A stretch of DNA of 64,000 nucleotides from Mauremys mutica (GCF_020497125.1 NC_059081.1:21051105-21115104), one strand, 5' to 3'. Counted from the stretch's first letter, positions 46,782 through 58,118 are shown. Program-made: numbers and translations. Notes: a model not told the origin generated them from the letters alone.

Positions 46782-47163
46782 CATAGGTGCCAACTTCTCA
46801 TGGTGCCGGTGGGTGCTCATGCCACCCCCCACCCCTGCCCCTTCCCCTAAAGTCCCCATCCCAATTCTGCCCCCTCCCTGCCCCAATTGGACCTCTCCCC
46901 AAATCCCCGCCCTAGCCCTGCCTCCTCCCCTGAGCGTGCTGCGTTCCCACTCCTCCCCCGTCCCAGCGCTTGCTGCAGTTTCACGGCGGCAAGTGCTGGC
47001 AGGGAGGGGGGGAAAGCAGGCAGGCAGCGGCATGCTCGCAGAGGGGGCGGAGGCACAGGTGAGCTAGGTGGGGGAGAGGGGAGCTGCCCCCCCAGCTCAA
47101 AACCCACCAATTTTTTCCCGTGAGTGCTCCAGCCCCAGAGCATCCATGGAGTCTGCACCTGTG
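46782..47163. mobile_element. GC-rich hAT MITE with perfect 8-bp target duplication
   Basis: A 382-bp element starting CATAGGTGCCAACTTC and ending GGAGTCTGCACCTGTG (imperfect inverted ends), flanked by CCTACAAG/CCTACAAG. C-rich left half and G-rich right half form long complementary tracts around TTTCACGGCGGCAAG. Overlapping frames of 78-145 codons on both strands come from this composition and are not genes. Confidence 0.9.
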
Positions 47164-47322
47164 CCTACAAGGAGTAACTGGCCTGGTGGAAGTTCAGGGT
47201 GAGGTCTATATGCTGTGAGCATGCTACTAAATGACAGGGCTCTGAGTTAAAGCTGCACAACCTAAAAACACCCAAAGTTACAGGGCAGGCAGTGACAGAG
47301 CCCCTTACTGGTATGGGTGAAC

Positions 47323-47425
47323 TAGGATGACCAGTGTTCCATTTTTTGGGACTATTTCTTATATAGGCACCTATTACCCCCAACCCCCTGTCCCATTTTT
47401 TCACAGCTGCTATCTAGTCACCTTA
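47323..47425. mobile_element. 103-bp hAT-type MITE (TAGGGTGACCAGA family), copy 2
   Basis: It starts TAGGATGACCAGTG and ends TCTAGTCACCTTA, flanked by GGGTGAAC/GGGTGAAC. It shares TTCTTATATAGGCACCTATT with the 27368 copy (TTCTTATATAGG complement-side text). The perfect 8-bp duplication defines the family ends. Confidence 0.85.
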
Positions 47426-47447
47426 GGGTGAACCCCCAAAGCATCAC

Positions 47448-48208
47448 AATGTCACAAACAGTTTTGATATATTTGTGCATTATTTTATTCACAATCAGCA
47501 GAAATCATGAATTTAAAGTCTGCACATTATTTGCAAGGGCAGTTAATTTGCTCTAATGAGTCTGAGGTCAGAAGAGTGCAAATTAACTTGATGCATTCAT
47601 TTTTAGTTTCAGAGTGATTGTCCTTCTCTATAGCAACCTCAGTTACTAATCTTGCTCCCTCTAATACAATTTTAATTATGCTGAAATTCCCCATGACTCT
47701 CCTCAATCAGGTGGCAGATTGCCTGGGTTAGGGTGAACATGTGCAGACGACACCACCTGCTGCAAGTTAGTTTTTTGTTGCTGTATTAAAAGGTTTGATC
47801 TTCATCTTTTGGAACTTCATTTTAAAAGAGGAAAAGGAGAGGAGAAAAGCAAAGATGCCCCTTGATGTTCTTTAAAGGGATCATTACATTTTTCAGCTCA
47901 GCAACCAATGGTTATTTTGGTACAGACTCTGCTCCTGGATGGCACTTGACAGCAGATGAGCTAATTTAGACTCCAGGATTGTGAAAACAGAGTTTCAATT
48001 GTAAAGACAAGACTCTGCCTTGGGCCTGTGTAATGTGATAATCTGTAAACATTTCACACATCTTGTGGTGATATTTTCTTGAGGGAGGGTTTTCAGCATT
48101 ATGCATCTGTGATCTTTTACTTGAACGAGCAGTGCACTTTCCCCTTGTTTTACTTTTGGAAAGGAAGTCAATGAATAAGACAAAACGCTTGAAAGTAGCA
48201 AGGACAAA
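47448..48208. other. Unassigned intron
   Basis: AT-rich; nothing recognised. Confidence 0.55.
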
Positions 48209-48861
48209 GATAAGGAGCTCAGAGAATTAGCAATGGGTTATGGAGGATTTGAGGTACAAATTCAGAAAGTTCCTAGATGACTTTGGAGCCTAAAATGTAT
48301 TTTCAAAAGTGACTTTGGGTCAGATTTTTAAATGCATTTAGGCATCTAAAAATGCAGATAGGTGCTTTTGAAAACTCCACTGTACACCTAAGCAGTATAG
48401 GCCCCGCAGTCTCATTGAACTCAATAGGAGTTATGGGCCTAACTTACTTAGATGCTTTTGTAAATTCTACTATGTTCCTATTTGCATCTTTAGGTGGCTA
48501 AATACCTCTGAAAATGCATCCCTTTGTGCCTAAATCATTTTTGAAAATCCAACTTTGGTGCCAAAGTCACTCGATTTACAAAGAGACTTAGATGCCTAAC
48601 CGCACAGTTAGCTAGACATGCTAAAGAGCTAGAACAATGGGAAAAAAGGCTTATGTACCTTGAACTAATGTTCTCTGCTTAGGTGCTTTTGAAAGTTCCA
48701 CTATACACCTATCTGCATCTTTAGGTGCCTAAATACATTTAAAAATCTGGTCCAAAGTCACTTTTGAAAATACATTTTAGGCTTCAAAGTCACCTAGGCA
48801 CTTTTGGAATTTGTACCCCAAATCCTCCATATCCCATTGCTAATTCTCTGTGCTCTTTATC
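48209..48861. repeat. 0.65-kb fold-back (long inverted repeat with internal direct repeats)
   Basis: The left arm begins GATAAGGAGCTCAGAGAATT, and the right arm, read in reverse complement, begins GATAAAGAGCACAGAGAATT. The arms pair for about 190 bp each (48209-48398 and 48672-48861) with few mismatches. The inner part of each arm carries a unit with TTAGGTGCTTTTGA and CATCTTTAGGTGCCTAAATA, and a third copy of this unit lies in the loop at about 48444-48530. No flanking target duplication was found. It is probably a fold-back DNA transposon or MITE; the family is not identified. Confidence 0.8.
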
Positions 48862-49597
48862 AACTTTTGAGTGAGAGGCACTTTTTTTTAAAACACATTA
48901 ATAAAGGTTTTATTTCATTGGCACTTTGCCTAACTATAATGCCTACCCCACTACTCAGTCAAGTCACATCTTGTTAATTACAATGCTGGGCAAAACTGGA
49001 AAAGCAGTGATTAACACTAGGGAGATCATTCAAAGTTGATGTCTAATAGCTGTAGCCGAAGATTAGAGAGATGGAACACTGTGATTTTGTGGACAATAGA
49101 CTTTTTCTTTGAATCCACAGTGTCGCTATGACTAGCGTGACCCCATTGTTTGTAGAACAGAAATGGTGTGAGCAGTACGATAGACAGGTTACCGGTGTTT
49201 TAATGCCATCTCATCAAGATCTGCTCTGAGCAAAGGACGTGGAGATGGTGGTTAAAATGCAGATGACCTGTTTACAATCCTCCTTGCAGGAGCGGGAGAT
49301 TTTAAAGAAGAAAAGTCTGATATGGACACAGTCTGTAAAGTTGGGAAACATGCAGACTAAAAGGACGTTATGAAACACTGAAGCAGCAAGGTCACAAGAG
49401 TGTCTTTAAGTATGGTTATATTGTTGAGGTACAGCTGCTGTGATGTAGAGAAATAAAATACATTTTCAAAGTGCACAGACCACAGCCTTTATAAAAACAT
49501 CAGCACGTTTCTGAAGCTGTGGTGTAGTGTTTTGTGTTACTGTTTCATTCATTTTGCACCTGCTGCTCTGGAAGCCGTTATGTAAAGCTAACGGTCA
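48862..49597. other. Unassigned intron
   Basis: Nothing recognised apart from short A/T runs. Confidence 0.55.
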
Positions 49598-49599
49598 CA

Positions 49600-49851
49600 G
49601 CATATGTCTACATAGCAGCTGTGGGCAAGTCTTGCAGCCCAGTTTGACAGGCTTGGGCTAGTGCCCTAAAATAGCTGTGCAGATGTTGCTTTGATGTTCA
49701 GGTTCAGGCTGAAGCTCAGGCTCTGAAGCCCACCCCTTCCCCAGGCTTAGAGCCTGAGCCAGAAAGTCCACATTGCTATTTTTAATCTGCTAGCACAAGC
49801 CCCACTAACAGGTGTCTGTCAACCCGAAATGCAAGACTCATTCCCAGAAGT
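49600..49851. mobile_element. MITE-like DNA-transposon fragment
   Basis: GCATATGTCTACATAGCAGC at the left, with GGCTGAAGCTCAGGCTCTG and AGAGCCTGAGCCAGAAAG as internal near-mirrored words. It resembles turtle GGGTATGTCTACAC-type MITEs. Ends are diverged and no target duplication was verified. Confidence 0.45.
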
Positions 49852-49974
49852 TGAGGAGACATAACCACAGAAACTGGTATTCCTGAGGGCAGTGCTGTAG
49901 AGTCCAAAAGGGCTTTAGAGACCAAGAGATTCTTCAACTTACACTAAACTTCTCCAGAGCCATTTAAATGTGTA

Positions 49975-51247
49975 TGTAAGCAGAGTCAAGATGAGATCTA
50001 CCCTGACATCTGGTGGTACATTATGAGGAGTGGGCAAAGGAATTTTAGGAATGTGCATTTGCATTGGTAAACCCACTCCACTTAGCATAACACACAGCAG
50101 CATGGGATGGTTATTTTCACACTGTGGAATCCCCAATTTCTTTGTTATTGGGGCAGAAAGGAGAAAAAAGTGCTGTTACCTTAATTATGTGAATGAGGAA
50201 CTATGAGACTGCTTTATGACAGAAATGACTCAACCTACATTAAATAGAACTTGCTAGACAAGGGACATGGGTTCCAAAACCCAATGAAGAGAGAGAGGCT
50301 GGGGACTGGTGTGTGTACCTGATGGTATGGGCCCCTTTTGAGGGCCTGGAATACCAATTGCACAGCCTCCTCTCTCCACTGTTAAAGAGCAGAGCTAATT
50401 TTGACTCCTCCAGGAGTCCATCTGGAGGCTGCTGACCTGAATTCCTGTTGGGCCAAGGTGGCACTGGGGCTCAAGTTGAAACCACTAAGAGCTGAAATCA
50501 CTAAAAGAGCTAAGCTTACTGAGCTGAGATCACTGAGTGGGAGAGCCTGAAGATTGATTGCTAAGCAGCCGGCAGAGCGGAGCAGCCTGCAGCACGTTGG
50601 TGCAGCCTGTGGAACAGTGAGCAGTGTGGAGCGGTTCGCGGGGACGGCTGATGCGGTTCACAGGTTGGCTGGAGGAGCGGCACAGCTGGTGGAGTGGAGC
50701 CAGTCGTGGTGAAGGCTACAGCAGAACTCCACGGAGAAGCGGGGCAGTCGGCCCTGGCCCACGTAAGGTGTCCTTTAACACCCTGTGTGTGCGCCCCCCC
50801 CCCATTTCCACCCAGGCTGGGGGGGGTAAAACTCTGCAGATAAACTTTTGAACTCTGGGGTGGCACTGACCAGAGACAGAGACTCTTGGGTTGTTGGACT
50901 TTGGGGTGATTGGACTTAAGACCCTAAGGGGGAAAGGACAGTGCCAAATGTACTTGGAGGTGGGTTTTTTTTGCTTATGGTTTGTGTATAGTCCTGTTTG
51001 TGGTGTCTCTCCAACGTGATGCCGCATTGTTTCCCTCCTTTATTAAAAGGATTTTGCTACACTCGGACTCTGTGCTTGCGAGTGGGGAAGTATTGCCTCC
51101 TAGAGGCGCCCAGGGGGGTGGTAGGTAATTGTCCCAGGTCACTGGGTGGGGGCTCGAGCCGGTTTTGCATTGTGTTATTGAAACGGAACCCCTGGATACT
51201 GAACCCGGCCCTTGTTGCTGCCAACTCAGAGGGGCAGAAGGGTTACA
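49975..51247 (+). mobile_element. 1.27-kb solo LTR
   Basis: Starts TGTAAGCAGAGTC and ends AAGGGTTACA (TGTAA...TTACA inverted termini), flanked by TGTA/TGTA (4 bp, possibly by chance). It contains GATGAGATCTACCCTGACAT near the start and an ATTAAA poly(A)-like signal near 51042, followed by the GC-rich GCACCCAG-type R/U5-like end. Plus strand is inferred from the poly(A)-like signal. The frames at 50561-51027 are not genes. Confidence 0.65.
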
Positions 51248-51251
51248 TGTA

Positions 51252-51940
51252 GCTGAACTACAGTACCCAATTTAGAAGGCAATAGGGGAGGGTGTACAGG
51301 TTGATAAACACTTTGCCCTCCCCTGTCTCTCAGGAATAGACAATTATCCTCATGTTCAAGGGTGGCTAAACTTGTACAGACCAGTTCATAACATTTTAAA
51401 ATTGCATGACAAAAACATTTTTGGACTTGGCTCACTGAATTCACAGCACATACCCATCCGGGTTAAGGATTGCTATTATATTAATACTCCATTTGTGCTC
51501 GCAATTAATAAACAATGATTCTTCTGCTTCAAACCATGGAATGTATGGCACCCATTTACAGCAAAGGAAATTGACATGAAATTGTAAAATGCTTAAAATA
51601 GATCACTGGATGTTAATGAGATATACATTAATCCTTTTTAACTTGAATGGAAATTTATTCTGATTAAAGCACAAAAGTGGAAACAGTAACCATGGAATGT
51701 GCCTGTATTTTATCAGTGCACAGCAGTTGCTCTTGGAATACACTTCCTTTTATTACATAATAAAGTTGGGAAGCCTAAAAAGCTCAGTGTCACAGAGTAA
51801 AGAGTTGACTGACTGAAAAAAGAACATCATTGTTTATTAAGCCCCTTTTTGGAACAGTGAAAGTTTTTCTCATTAAAAAAAAACCAACATAAATAATCAG
51901 AGATTTATAATAATATTCATCTCTGCCAAATCACTGTACA
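51252..51940. other. Unassigned AT-rich intron
   Basis: Nothing recognised. Confidence 0.55.
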
Positions 51941-51944
51941 AAAG

Positions 51945-52095
51945 GTAGGAAAGTATCTTTCTTTCATTTTATACATTAGGAAACCAAGGCACAGAGGTGA
52001 AATTGCTTTCCTAAGATCACACAGTGTGTCAATGGTACAAGTGGAAACAGAATCCAGAGCCCCCAGGCTTGTACCCACACAACCACTCATACTGC
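51945..52095 (-). repeat. MIR-like SINE
   Basis: TTAGGAAACCAAGGCACAGA, GGTGAAATTGCTTTCCTAAG, ATCACACAGTGTGTC and AGAATCCAGAGCCCCCAGG give the complement of the MIR core and tRNA-like head. Diverged. Confidence 0.68.
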
Positions 52096-52371
52096 CACCC
52101 ACATTGTCTTTGCAAGCAACACCTCAGAAAAGAGGCTAATTGCTTAGAGGTAACTTGAAATAACAGAGCAAGAAGTGTACCCCAAACCCTGCCAACTGGA
52201 TACACCACATATTTGCTTTTATTTCCCTTTGCACACCATTATGTATAATATCAGACATAACTTGATTGATTCACACTTGATTTGAAATTCTGCAGGCACA
52301 GAGAGCACAATACATGGCTACGATGCTTCAAAACAATTATGAACAAGTAGCATAAATGCAACTGTACCTTT

Positions 52372-52981
52372 TATGACAGACCCAGGCCAGTGGGGTACAG
52401 GAGTCTGATAGATGGTCACTGGATGAGTAGTTTTCTGTTCCCTGAGTGACCAGAGCAGGGGCTGCACTAGAGTAATCAGGAACCTGCTAAAACCAATTAA
52501 GGCAGACAGGCTGATTAGAACACCTGCAGCCAATCAAGGCAGGCTAATCAGGGCACCTGGGTCTAAAAAGGAACTTACTTCAGTTTGTGGTGGGTGTGTG
52601 AGGAGCTGGGAGCAAGAGATGCAAGGAGTTGAGAGGCTGTGTTATGCTGCTGGAGGACTAAGGAGTACAAGTGTTATCAGACACCAGGAGGAAGGTCCTG
52701 TGGTGAGGATAAAGAAGGTGTTTGGAGGAGGCCATGGGGAAGTAGCCCAGGGAGATGCAGCTGTTACAAGAAGCACTTTAGACAGCTGCAATCCACAGGG
52801 CCCTGGGCTGGAACCTGGAGTAGAGGGTGGGCCTGGGTTCTCCCCAAACCTCCCAACTCCTGATCAGACACAGGAGGAGTTGACCCAGACTGTGGGTTCC
52901 ACTAGAGGGGAAGATCACTGAGGTGAGCAAATCTGCCAATAAGCGCAGGACCCACCAAGGTAGAGGAGGAGCTTTGTCACA
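52372..52981 (+). mobile_element. Solo LTR (TGTGACAGACCC family)
   Basis: A 610-bp element starting TATGACAGACCCAGGCC (TG mutated to TA) and ending GAGCTTTGTCACA, flanked by CTTT/CTTT. On the plus strand it has AGCCAATC (52528) and TCTAAAAAGG (about 52562) as CCAAT- and TATA-like signals, followed by transcribed-type text. The plus-strand frame at 52598-52921 has no retroviral domain. No internal region follows. Confidence 0.7.
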
Positions 52982-52985
52982 CTTT

Positions 52986-53818
52986 GTTTAAAGCCACAGC
53001 TACAAATTCACTAACATCAATCAGCTGATTTTCTAACGTATGTGCCTGCTTTATTGGTAAAGGTCTTAAGGCCTCTTCCATACCTGGTGGCCCAATGACA
53101 AAGCTATATAATACATTCTAAAAGCTTAATATGCTGATTAGGAACACTCCCTGATACCTGTAATCACAGAAATCTTACCCCCCCAACTACTTAAAACTGT
53201 CACTCCAATAGCTATAGCACCATAGACAGACAATCAAGCAGATGAGTTTTGTATTTGATTAAGCATTTTGGAGCAGCACTGAATTCAGGGAACAACTGGA
53301 AACACAAAGATTAAAAAAATAGGAGGGTGAAATACATATTCTAAAACATGTTTAAAATCAAATTACAACTGGATTTAAATCTTGCACCAAATTCTTTAGT
53401 TTGAATACTTTCTCCATTAAATGATATGACATTCTGCTTATAGAGTTTCCCTATAGTGATGTTAGGCCCAATCTTGCTCCCCATAAAATTCACAGTAAAA
53501 CTTCCATGGGCTGTAGTAGGAGCTTTACCAGACTCTTGGTTTGTGCAGTTTATTTGGGAGAATAGTGTGCAGTATGAATGACAGAAAATATTAATTCTAA
53601 AATCAGATACATCAGAAATGGAAACAACTTGCTAGCTCATTTCTTCACCTTAAGGAACAATCCTGGATTGCCCTGCAATATATTTTCCATGTTTTGTGAA
53701 GTCTAGATATACTTAGAATAAGTCAAGGGATGGGGCTATTGGGAAATTTCTTTGGTTCCACTGGATCTCATGGTTACAAAATAAGCTATAGAGAGAATAA
53801 AATACATATATGTAAGTA
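52986..53818. other. Unassigned AT-rich intron
   Basis: Nothing recognised. Confidence 0.55.
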
Positions 53819-53819
53819 T

Positions 53820-54050
53820 GAGAGAGACACGGTGAGTGAGATAATATATTTTATTGGGCTAAGTTCTGTTGGTGGAAGAGACAGAAATGGAGACAAGCTT
53901 TCGAGCTACACAGAGCTCTTCTTCAGATCTGCAGCTCCAAAACTGGTCTCGATCTCTTTCACCAACAGAAATTGGTCCAGTAAAGGATACTACCTCATCT
54001 ACCTTGTCTCTTTCATATTCTGGGAGCAACATGGCTACAACAACATTGCA
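53820..54050. repeat. Hairpin made of two opposed Penelope-type termini
   Basis: The left half GAGTGAGATAATATATTTTA, TTGGGCTAAGTTCTGTTGG and the right half CACCAACAGAAATTGG, TCCAGTAAAGGATACTACC, TCATCTACCTTGTCTC are inverted copies of the terminus seen at 42785-42840. It ends GGAGCAACATGGCTACAACA. About 100-bp arms meet near 53925-53950 without a coding core. Confidence 0.6.
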
Positions 54051-54840
54051 AACAACGTACATGCAGCTACTCAGACAAGCTGGAGGAGATATTTCCCAGT
54101 TCAAACTTCACCATGTCAGCTAATCAATGTTTCTGATTTTGTAGCACGAGCCTGGGCAGTGCAGCTTCCAGGCAAAGGTCTGCAACTTCCTGGAATAGTC
54201 ACCCTACAGAGATTCTGATTAGTGATTAGATTAGTGAAACGAGTAAAGCACAAAACACAGGACAACAGTGCACCCTGAAGCTGCAGGATTAGTTCATAAA
54301 ACTAATCTGTTAGTCCCCTTTAGCACTTCAGTGGGTTTGTCTAGAAGGAGCAGTCTAGGTTTAAAGTGGTGCTTTTCACTTTCCCAGAAAGTTAAAGAAA
54401 ATATGAACACGATCACACTGAGTTCAGTGGTATGTGCTTAATGCCATCCCACTAACCAGGCTAAAGGGCTATTGAGCACAAAGAAAAGCTAATGTATCTT
54501 TCTTCCTTTTCCATAGTTCACACCACCTGGCTCCATCCTCACTGCAGTTCCCCAAAATGCACTGATCTGGAATGGCATGGATGGCACTCCACAAGGAGCC
54601 TGCTAAATGATATTTTTAATATATAATATGGTTTTACACATTGTTTTCTTTATTTAATTATTTTGGAGTGGAAAATAATAGGACCACACCATCTACATCC
54701 TCCTCCCACCTGTCAGTAGCCAGATTTACCAAAGGAGGTTTGGCACTTCCACCAGCAGAATCAGCACTCTTGTTGGGGAAAGGGGTTTGTGGTCTCCAGA
54801 CCCATATGTCCCTTTCTTAGGAAGACAGGCTGTGACAGCA
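54051..54840. other. Unassigned intron
   Basis: AT-rich with no recognised feature. Confidence 0.5.
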
Positions 54841-55740
54841 TGTATCCCTATGTTCACCCCTTTTACGGGACTATGATAAATTGCATACAAAATATGCTTT
54901 GTGAGGTATCTATTGAAAACTCATAATTTGCTGACCATAATTGTACAGTAAAATACGTGTTGCGACATTGTGTGTAAAGTTATAAGATTATACTGTATGA
55001 TATTACTAAGACATGCTCCAACTGGGGAGCAGTCTCAAACCAGTTTCTCCACAGACAAAAGGCTAGCAAACACCTCAGCCAGTTTTTTTTTTTTTAAACA
55101 CAAGTCAAATGGACCACCACCACCTGGTTAAGTGTCAGGAATCAGGGCATGGGCAAAAAATATACATCTTGACAAAGAAAGAACTTGGGGTCCCCATCCA
55201 CACACATTTCTCTCTCCTCAAGAAGAGAGAGCAGATACCCCAAATTATCTTTCCCTTTCTCCCTACCCATGGCATCAACGACACCTGAAGAACAAGGAAG
55301 TAGCATTGGACTGGGGGAGGGATCCTGACTGAAAGAAATTCAGCCAGTAAGACTGCTGAAACATGTGATGAGAGAGACCTTTGCTTTGAATTCACTTTGT
55401 TTGTTAAATTATTTGCTTTTGACTTTTATTTTCTCATAACCAATTGTGATTTTATACCTCATTACATGTAGTCACTTGAAATCTGTCTTTCTGTAACAAA
55501 GTTTTGTTGTTTTATCTAAAGCAGTGTGTTTGGACTCAAGTGTTTGGGAAACTTCATTGGGACAACAGGATTTGTGCATATCTTTTTCTATTAATAAAAT
55601 AACAGATTTTATATGAGCTTTTATTGTCCAAGGGAGAGCTGAGCTGGGCAATACAAGATGTACATGTCTGGGACTGTGAATTTGCTGGTGTTGCTCTGCA
55701 GTGTAATTCAAGAGTGGTGGACTATTAAGCACTTTCATAT
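54841..55740 (+). mobile_element. LTR-like repeat related to 45901..47447
   Basis: It begins TGTATCCCTATGTTCACCCC and TACAAAATATGCTTTGTGAG, with AACTCATAATTTGCTGACC as in the 45901 copy (TTGAAAAACTAGTAACATGC region). It has a T run at 55085-55096 and an AATAAAATAAC poly(A)-like signal at about 55595. The right end abuts the element at 55746. No target duplication was found. Confidence 0.42.
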
Positions 55741-55745
55741 ATTAT

Positions 55746-56807
55746 GGGCATGTGTACACTAGAAGCATAAGTTGACCTATGTAATTACAGCAGTGGCTTA
55801 TGTCCATGCTACCCCCTGTTCTGTGTGCATCCGTGCCAGGAGCACTTCCACCAACGTAAGAGGGGCAGTATGCAGGGCTGAGACCCTGGCCCATCAGCTG
55901 CACATGCAGCTCCCCCCTGGGAGCCGGGCTGCCCCCCAGGCTTTCAGCACCCCACTTACCACCACGGGAAGGCCAGCTGTCCCTGAGGCTCTTGATTCCT
56001 CATTCAGCACCATCCGGAGCCTAGCTGCACCCAAGCTCTCGGCTTCCCACTCCCTGCTGGGAGTTCGCACAACTCTCAGGAGCCTCGGTGCAGCTGCCAG
56101 GCACCCCACAAAGAACGGGGAGATGGAAGTCTCTGGGCCCTTCCAGCTCCCCAGTGGGCTAATCCTAGGAGCTCGACAGCTGCCCCAGGAGCCCGGCTTC
56201 AGTGGGGAGCAAGAGCCTGGGTGCAGCCAGACTTCTGCCAGCAGGGAGTGAGGAACCAGGAGCCTCCAGGCACTACACTAGGGAGCCCCACTGGCAGCAG
56301 GGAGCCTCCATGCAGCACAAGGGCTCCCTGCAGGGAGCCGGGAGCCTCTGGGCAGCAGCCTGGCTGACAGTGGGAAGCCAGGTGGGCACAGCCCAGCTCA
56401 GAGGAGGGAGCAGGGAGCAAGGGCTGCAGCTTGGCTGGGGGCTAGGAGCAGAGAGCCAGGGGGCAGCTGGGATCCAAGTGGGGTGGGTGCAGCATGGCTG
56501 GAAACAGGGAGCCCAGGGGCAGCTGGGCCCCCATTTGCCCAGGTGACAGCCTGGCTTTCTTGTCAATTTCACAGACCCAGCATGGAACTGTGAAAGTGAC
56601 ATGAACGACAGCCAACAGCTGATGTAAGTAACGTAGTGTGTACATGGACGCTGTGTCACCCAAACTATACCAACATAAACCCTATGCCTCTTGTTGAGGT
56701 GGAGTTATGATGATGATGTAATAGTGCACTAATATTGGCAGGAGCAAAGCTGTAGTTTGTATACTGACATAATTAGGTCAACGTAAGCTGCCTGTGTAGA
56801 CCAGGGC
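55746..56807. mobile_element. 1.06-kb DNA transposon with 3-bp duplication and GC-rich core
   Basis: Ends GGGCATGTGTACACTAG and GCCTGTGTAGACCAGGGC are imperfect inverted termini, extended by AAGTTGACCTATGTAATTA at the left and its near complement (TAATTAGGTCAACGTAAGC) at the right. Flanks TAT/TAT suggest PIF/Harbinger. The core (about 55880-56570) is a GC-rich array of CAGGGAGCC/GCAGCCTGG-type words. Frames of 71-159 codons overlap on both strands and have no domain, so they are not annotated as genes. Confidence 0.68.
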
Positions 56808-56810
56808 TAT

Positions 56811-58115
56811 AACATGTAACTTACATGCTGGAGGCTGTGTGTGAGCAGACCAGGAGTAGTAGGTCTCACAGCAAAGCAACGTAAAAGGCACTCCAGGTTC
56901 AAGAACCGAGGGGACATAGCTGTTCATTAGTCCAGATTGTACCCAGGGTAATGTCACAGAGGCTCTGCAGCATCCATCACCCACTGCAACCTAGGTTCTG
57001 GAAAGCTCTTACCACTCCTCCCTCTGACACCCCTCGCACCCACCAGATCCTTCTTACAGGAGAAAAAGAGGGAAGAGTCTGTTTTGCAGTCCTGACCCCA
57101 GTCACCAGTGGCAGGCAGGGGCCCTAAGTTTTCTACTAACACTTGTGAATTTGAGATAGCACAACATCAAGAGTCTTCCAGGAGCTCTGTGTCCTCTGAG
57201 TTGTCACTATTAGGGAAGCCAAGCAGCATATCCCCAGTAACTGTGTGCAAGACTCAGGAAAAATGTGTAAAACAAACATCAAAAATGGTCCGAGTTTATC
57301 TCAGGGGTGGGTGAGGGTCCCTGGAGAAGTGAGTGTCTTCATCGTAACCAAAGTGGTTTATTCATCCCTGGTATTTTGTCTTTCATCTAAACAAAATATA
57401 ACAACTATGTTACATAAACTGATGTGCAGTTTAGCCATTGCAACAAAAGAAGAGCTTTAATGGATGGGGAGATGTATGTTACTACTGGAAGAGGAGCGTG
57501 TTTTTCCCCCCTAAACTAACATCTCTCTCTCTCTGTTTGTTCATGTGTTGTTACATTAATCACGTATAATTAACTAGAAAATATAATTATATGATTCAAT
57601 CTAAATTAAATGTTTATTCAAGGGATTGAAAATGTTACCAAGGATTATTTAATGCATGCATATTTTATAATTGCACTGTGGGTATTTACATTACATTAAA
57701 ACCAGAACTCTTTATCATCACTAACATATGGTGACTCTGGTCATATCTTTTCCCAACTACTGTATTCTCTTAGAGCTGATAAAAAAAGGGGTAAATTGTC
57801 AGCACCATGCATGGTAGATTGTTAATATGAGTTCTGTGTCTAACTCAACACATGCTGTGTTGAAAATATAGCCCAGAGTGGTCTTGCTTATTATCAACTG
57901 TCATTTTATTCCCACTAAGAAGTCTACAAGTCTTCATTATCTGATTTTACAGTAGTACATTGCTGATAATAAGAAAAATAAATAGAAGCCCAAGTAATGA
58001 ACACACAGAAGAATGAAAGTATTTGCACAGGAACATGACAGGTGTTGACCATGCCAAAGGCAGGAATCTGCATATCTGACCAGCTAGATTAGAACTTTGG
58101 CCCCATTGACATTAA
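56811..58115. other. Unassigned intron
   Basis: Mostly AT-rich. No repeat or gene recognised. Confidence 0.5.
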
Positions 58116-58118
58116 AGT

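Larger units (their letters stand above)
45901..47447 (+). mobile_element. LTR interrupted by two hAT MITEs
   Basis: A plus-strand LTR-like sequence. It starts near TGTTGTCATGATATTC and continues through TTAGTAAACTTACTC (about 46570), GGACTGGAAGTTTTGTTGG (about 46750), GACAGGGCTCTGAGTTAAAG (about 47236) and ends near AACCCCCAAAGCATCACA (47447). Text is collinear across the two MITEs at 46782..47163 and 47323..47425, both with perfect 8-bp duplications. A diverged relative is at 54841..55740. The left border is approximate, and no flanking duplication or internal region was identified. Confidence 0.5.

Noticed and set aside
46630..47158. Pro/Gly-rich frames of 78-145 codons on both strands
   Set aside because: They are explained by the C-rich/G-rich hAT MITE at 46782..47163 and the surrounding LTR.
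52598..52921. 107-codon plus-strand frame in a transcribed-type part of an LTR
   Set aside because: LTR R/U5 regions do not encode protein, and no gag, pro or pol motif is visible.
55772..56663. Overlapping frames of 71-159 codons on both strands
   Set aside because: They lie in the GC-rich core of a DNA transposon and consist of repeated short words, with no domain or splice context.
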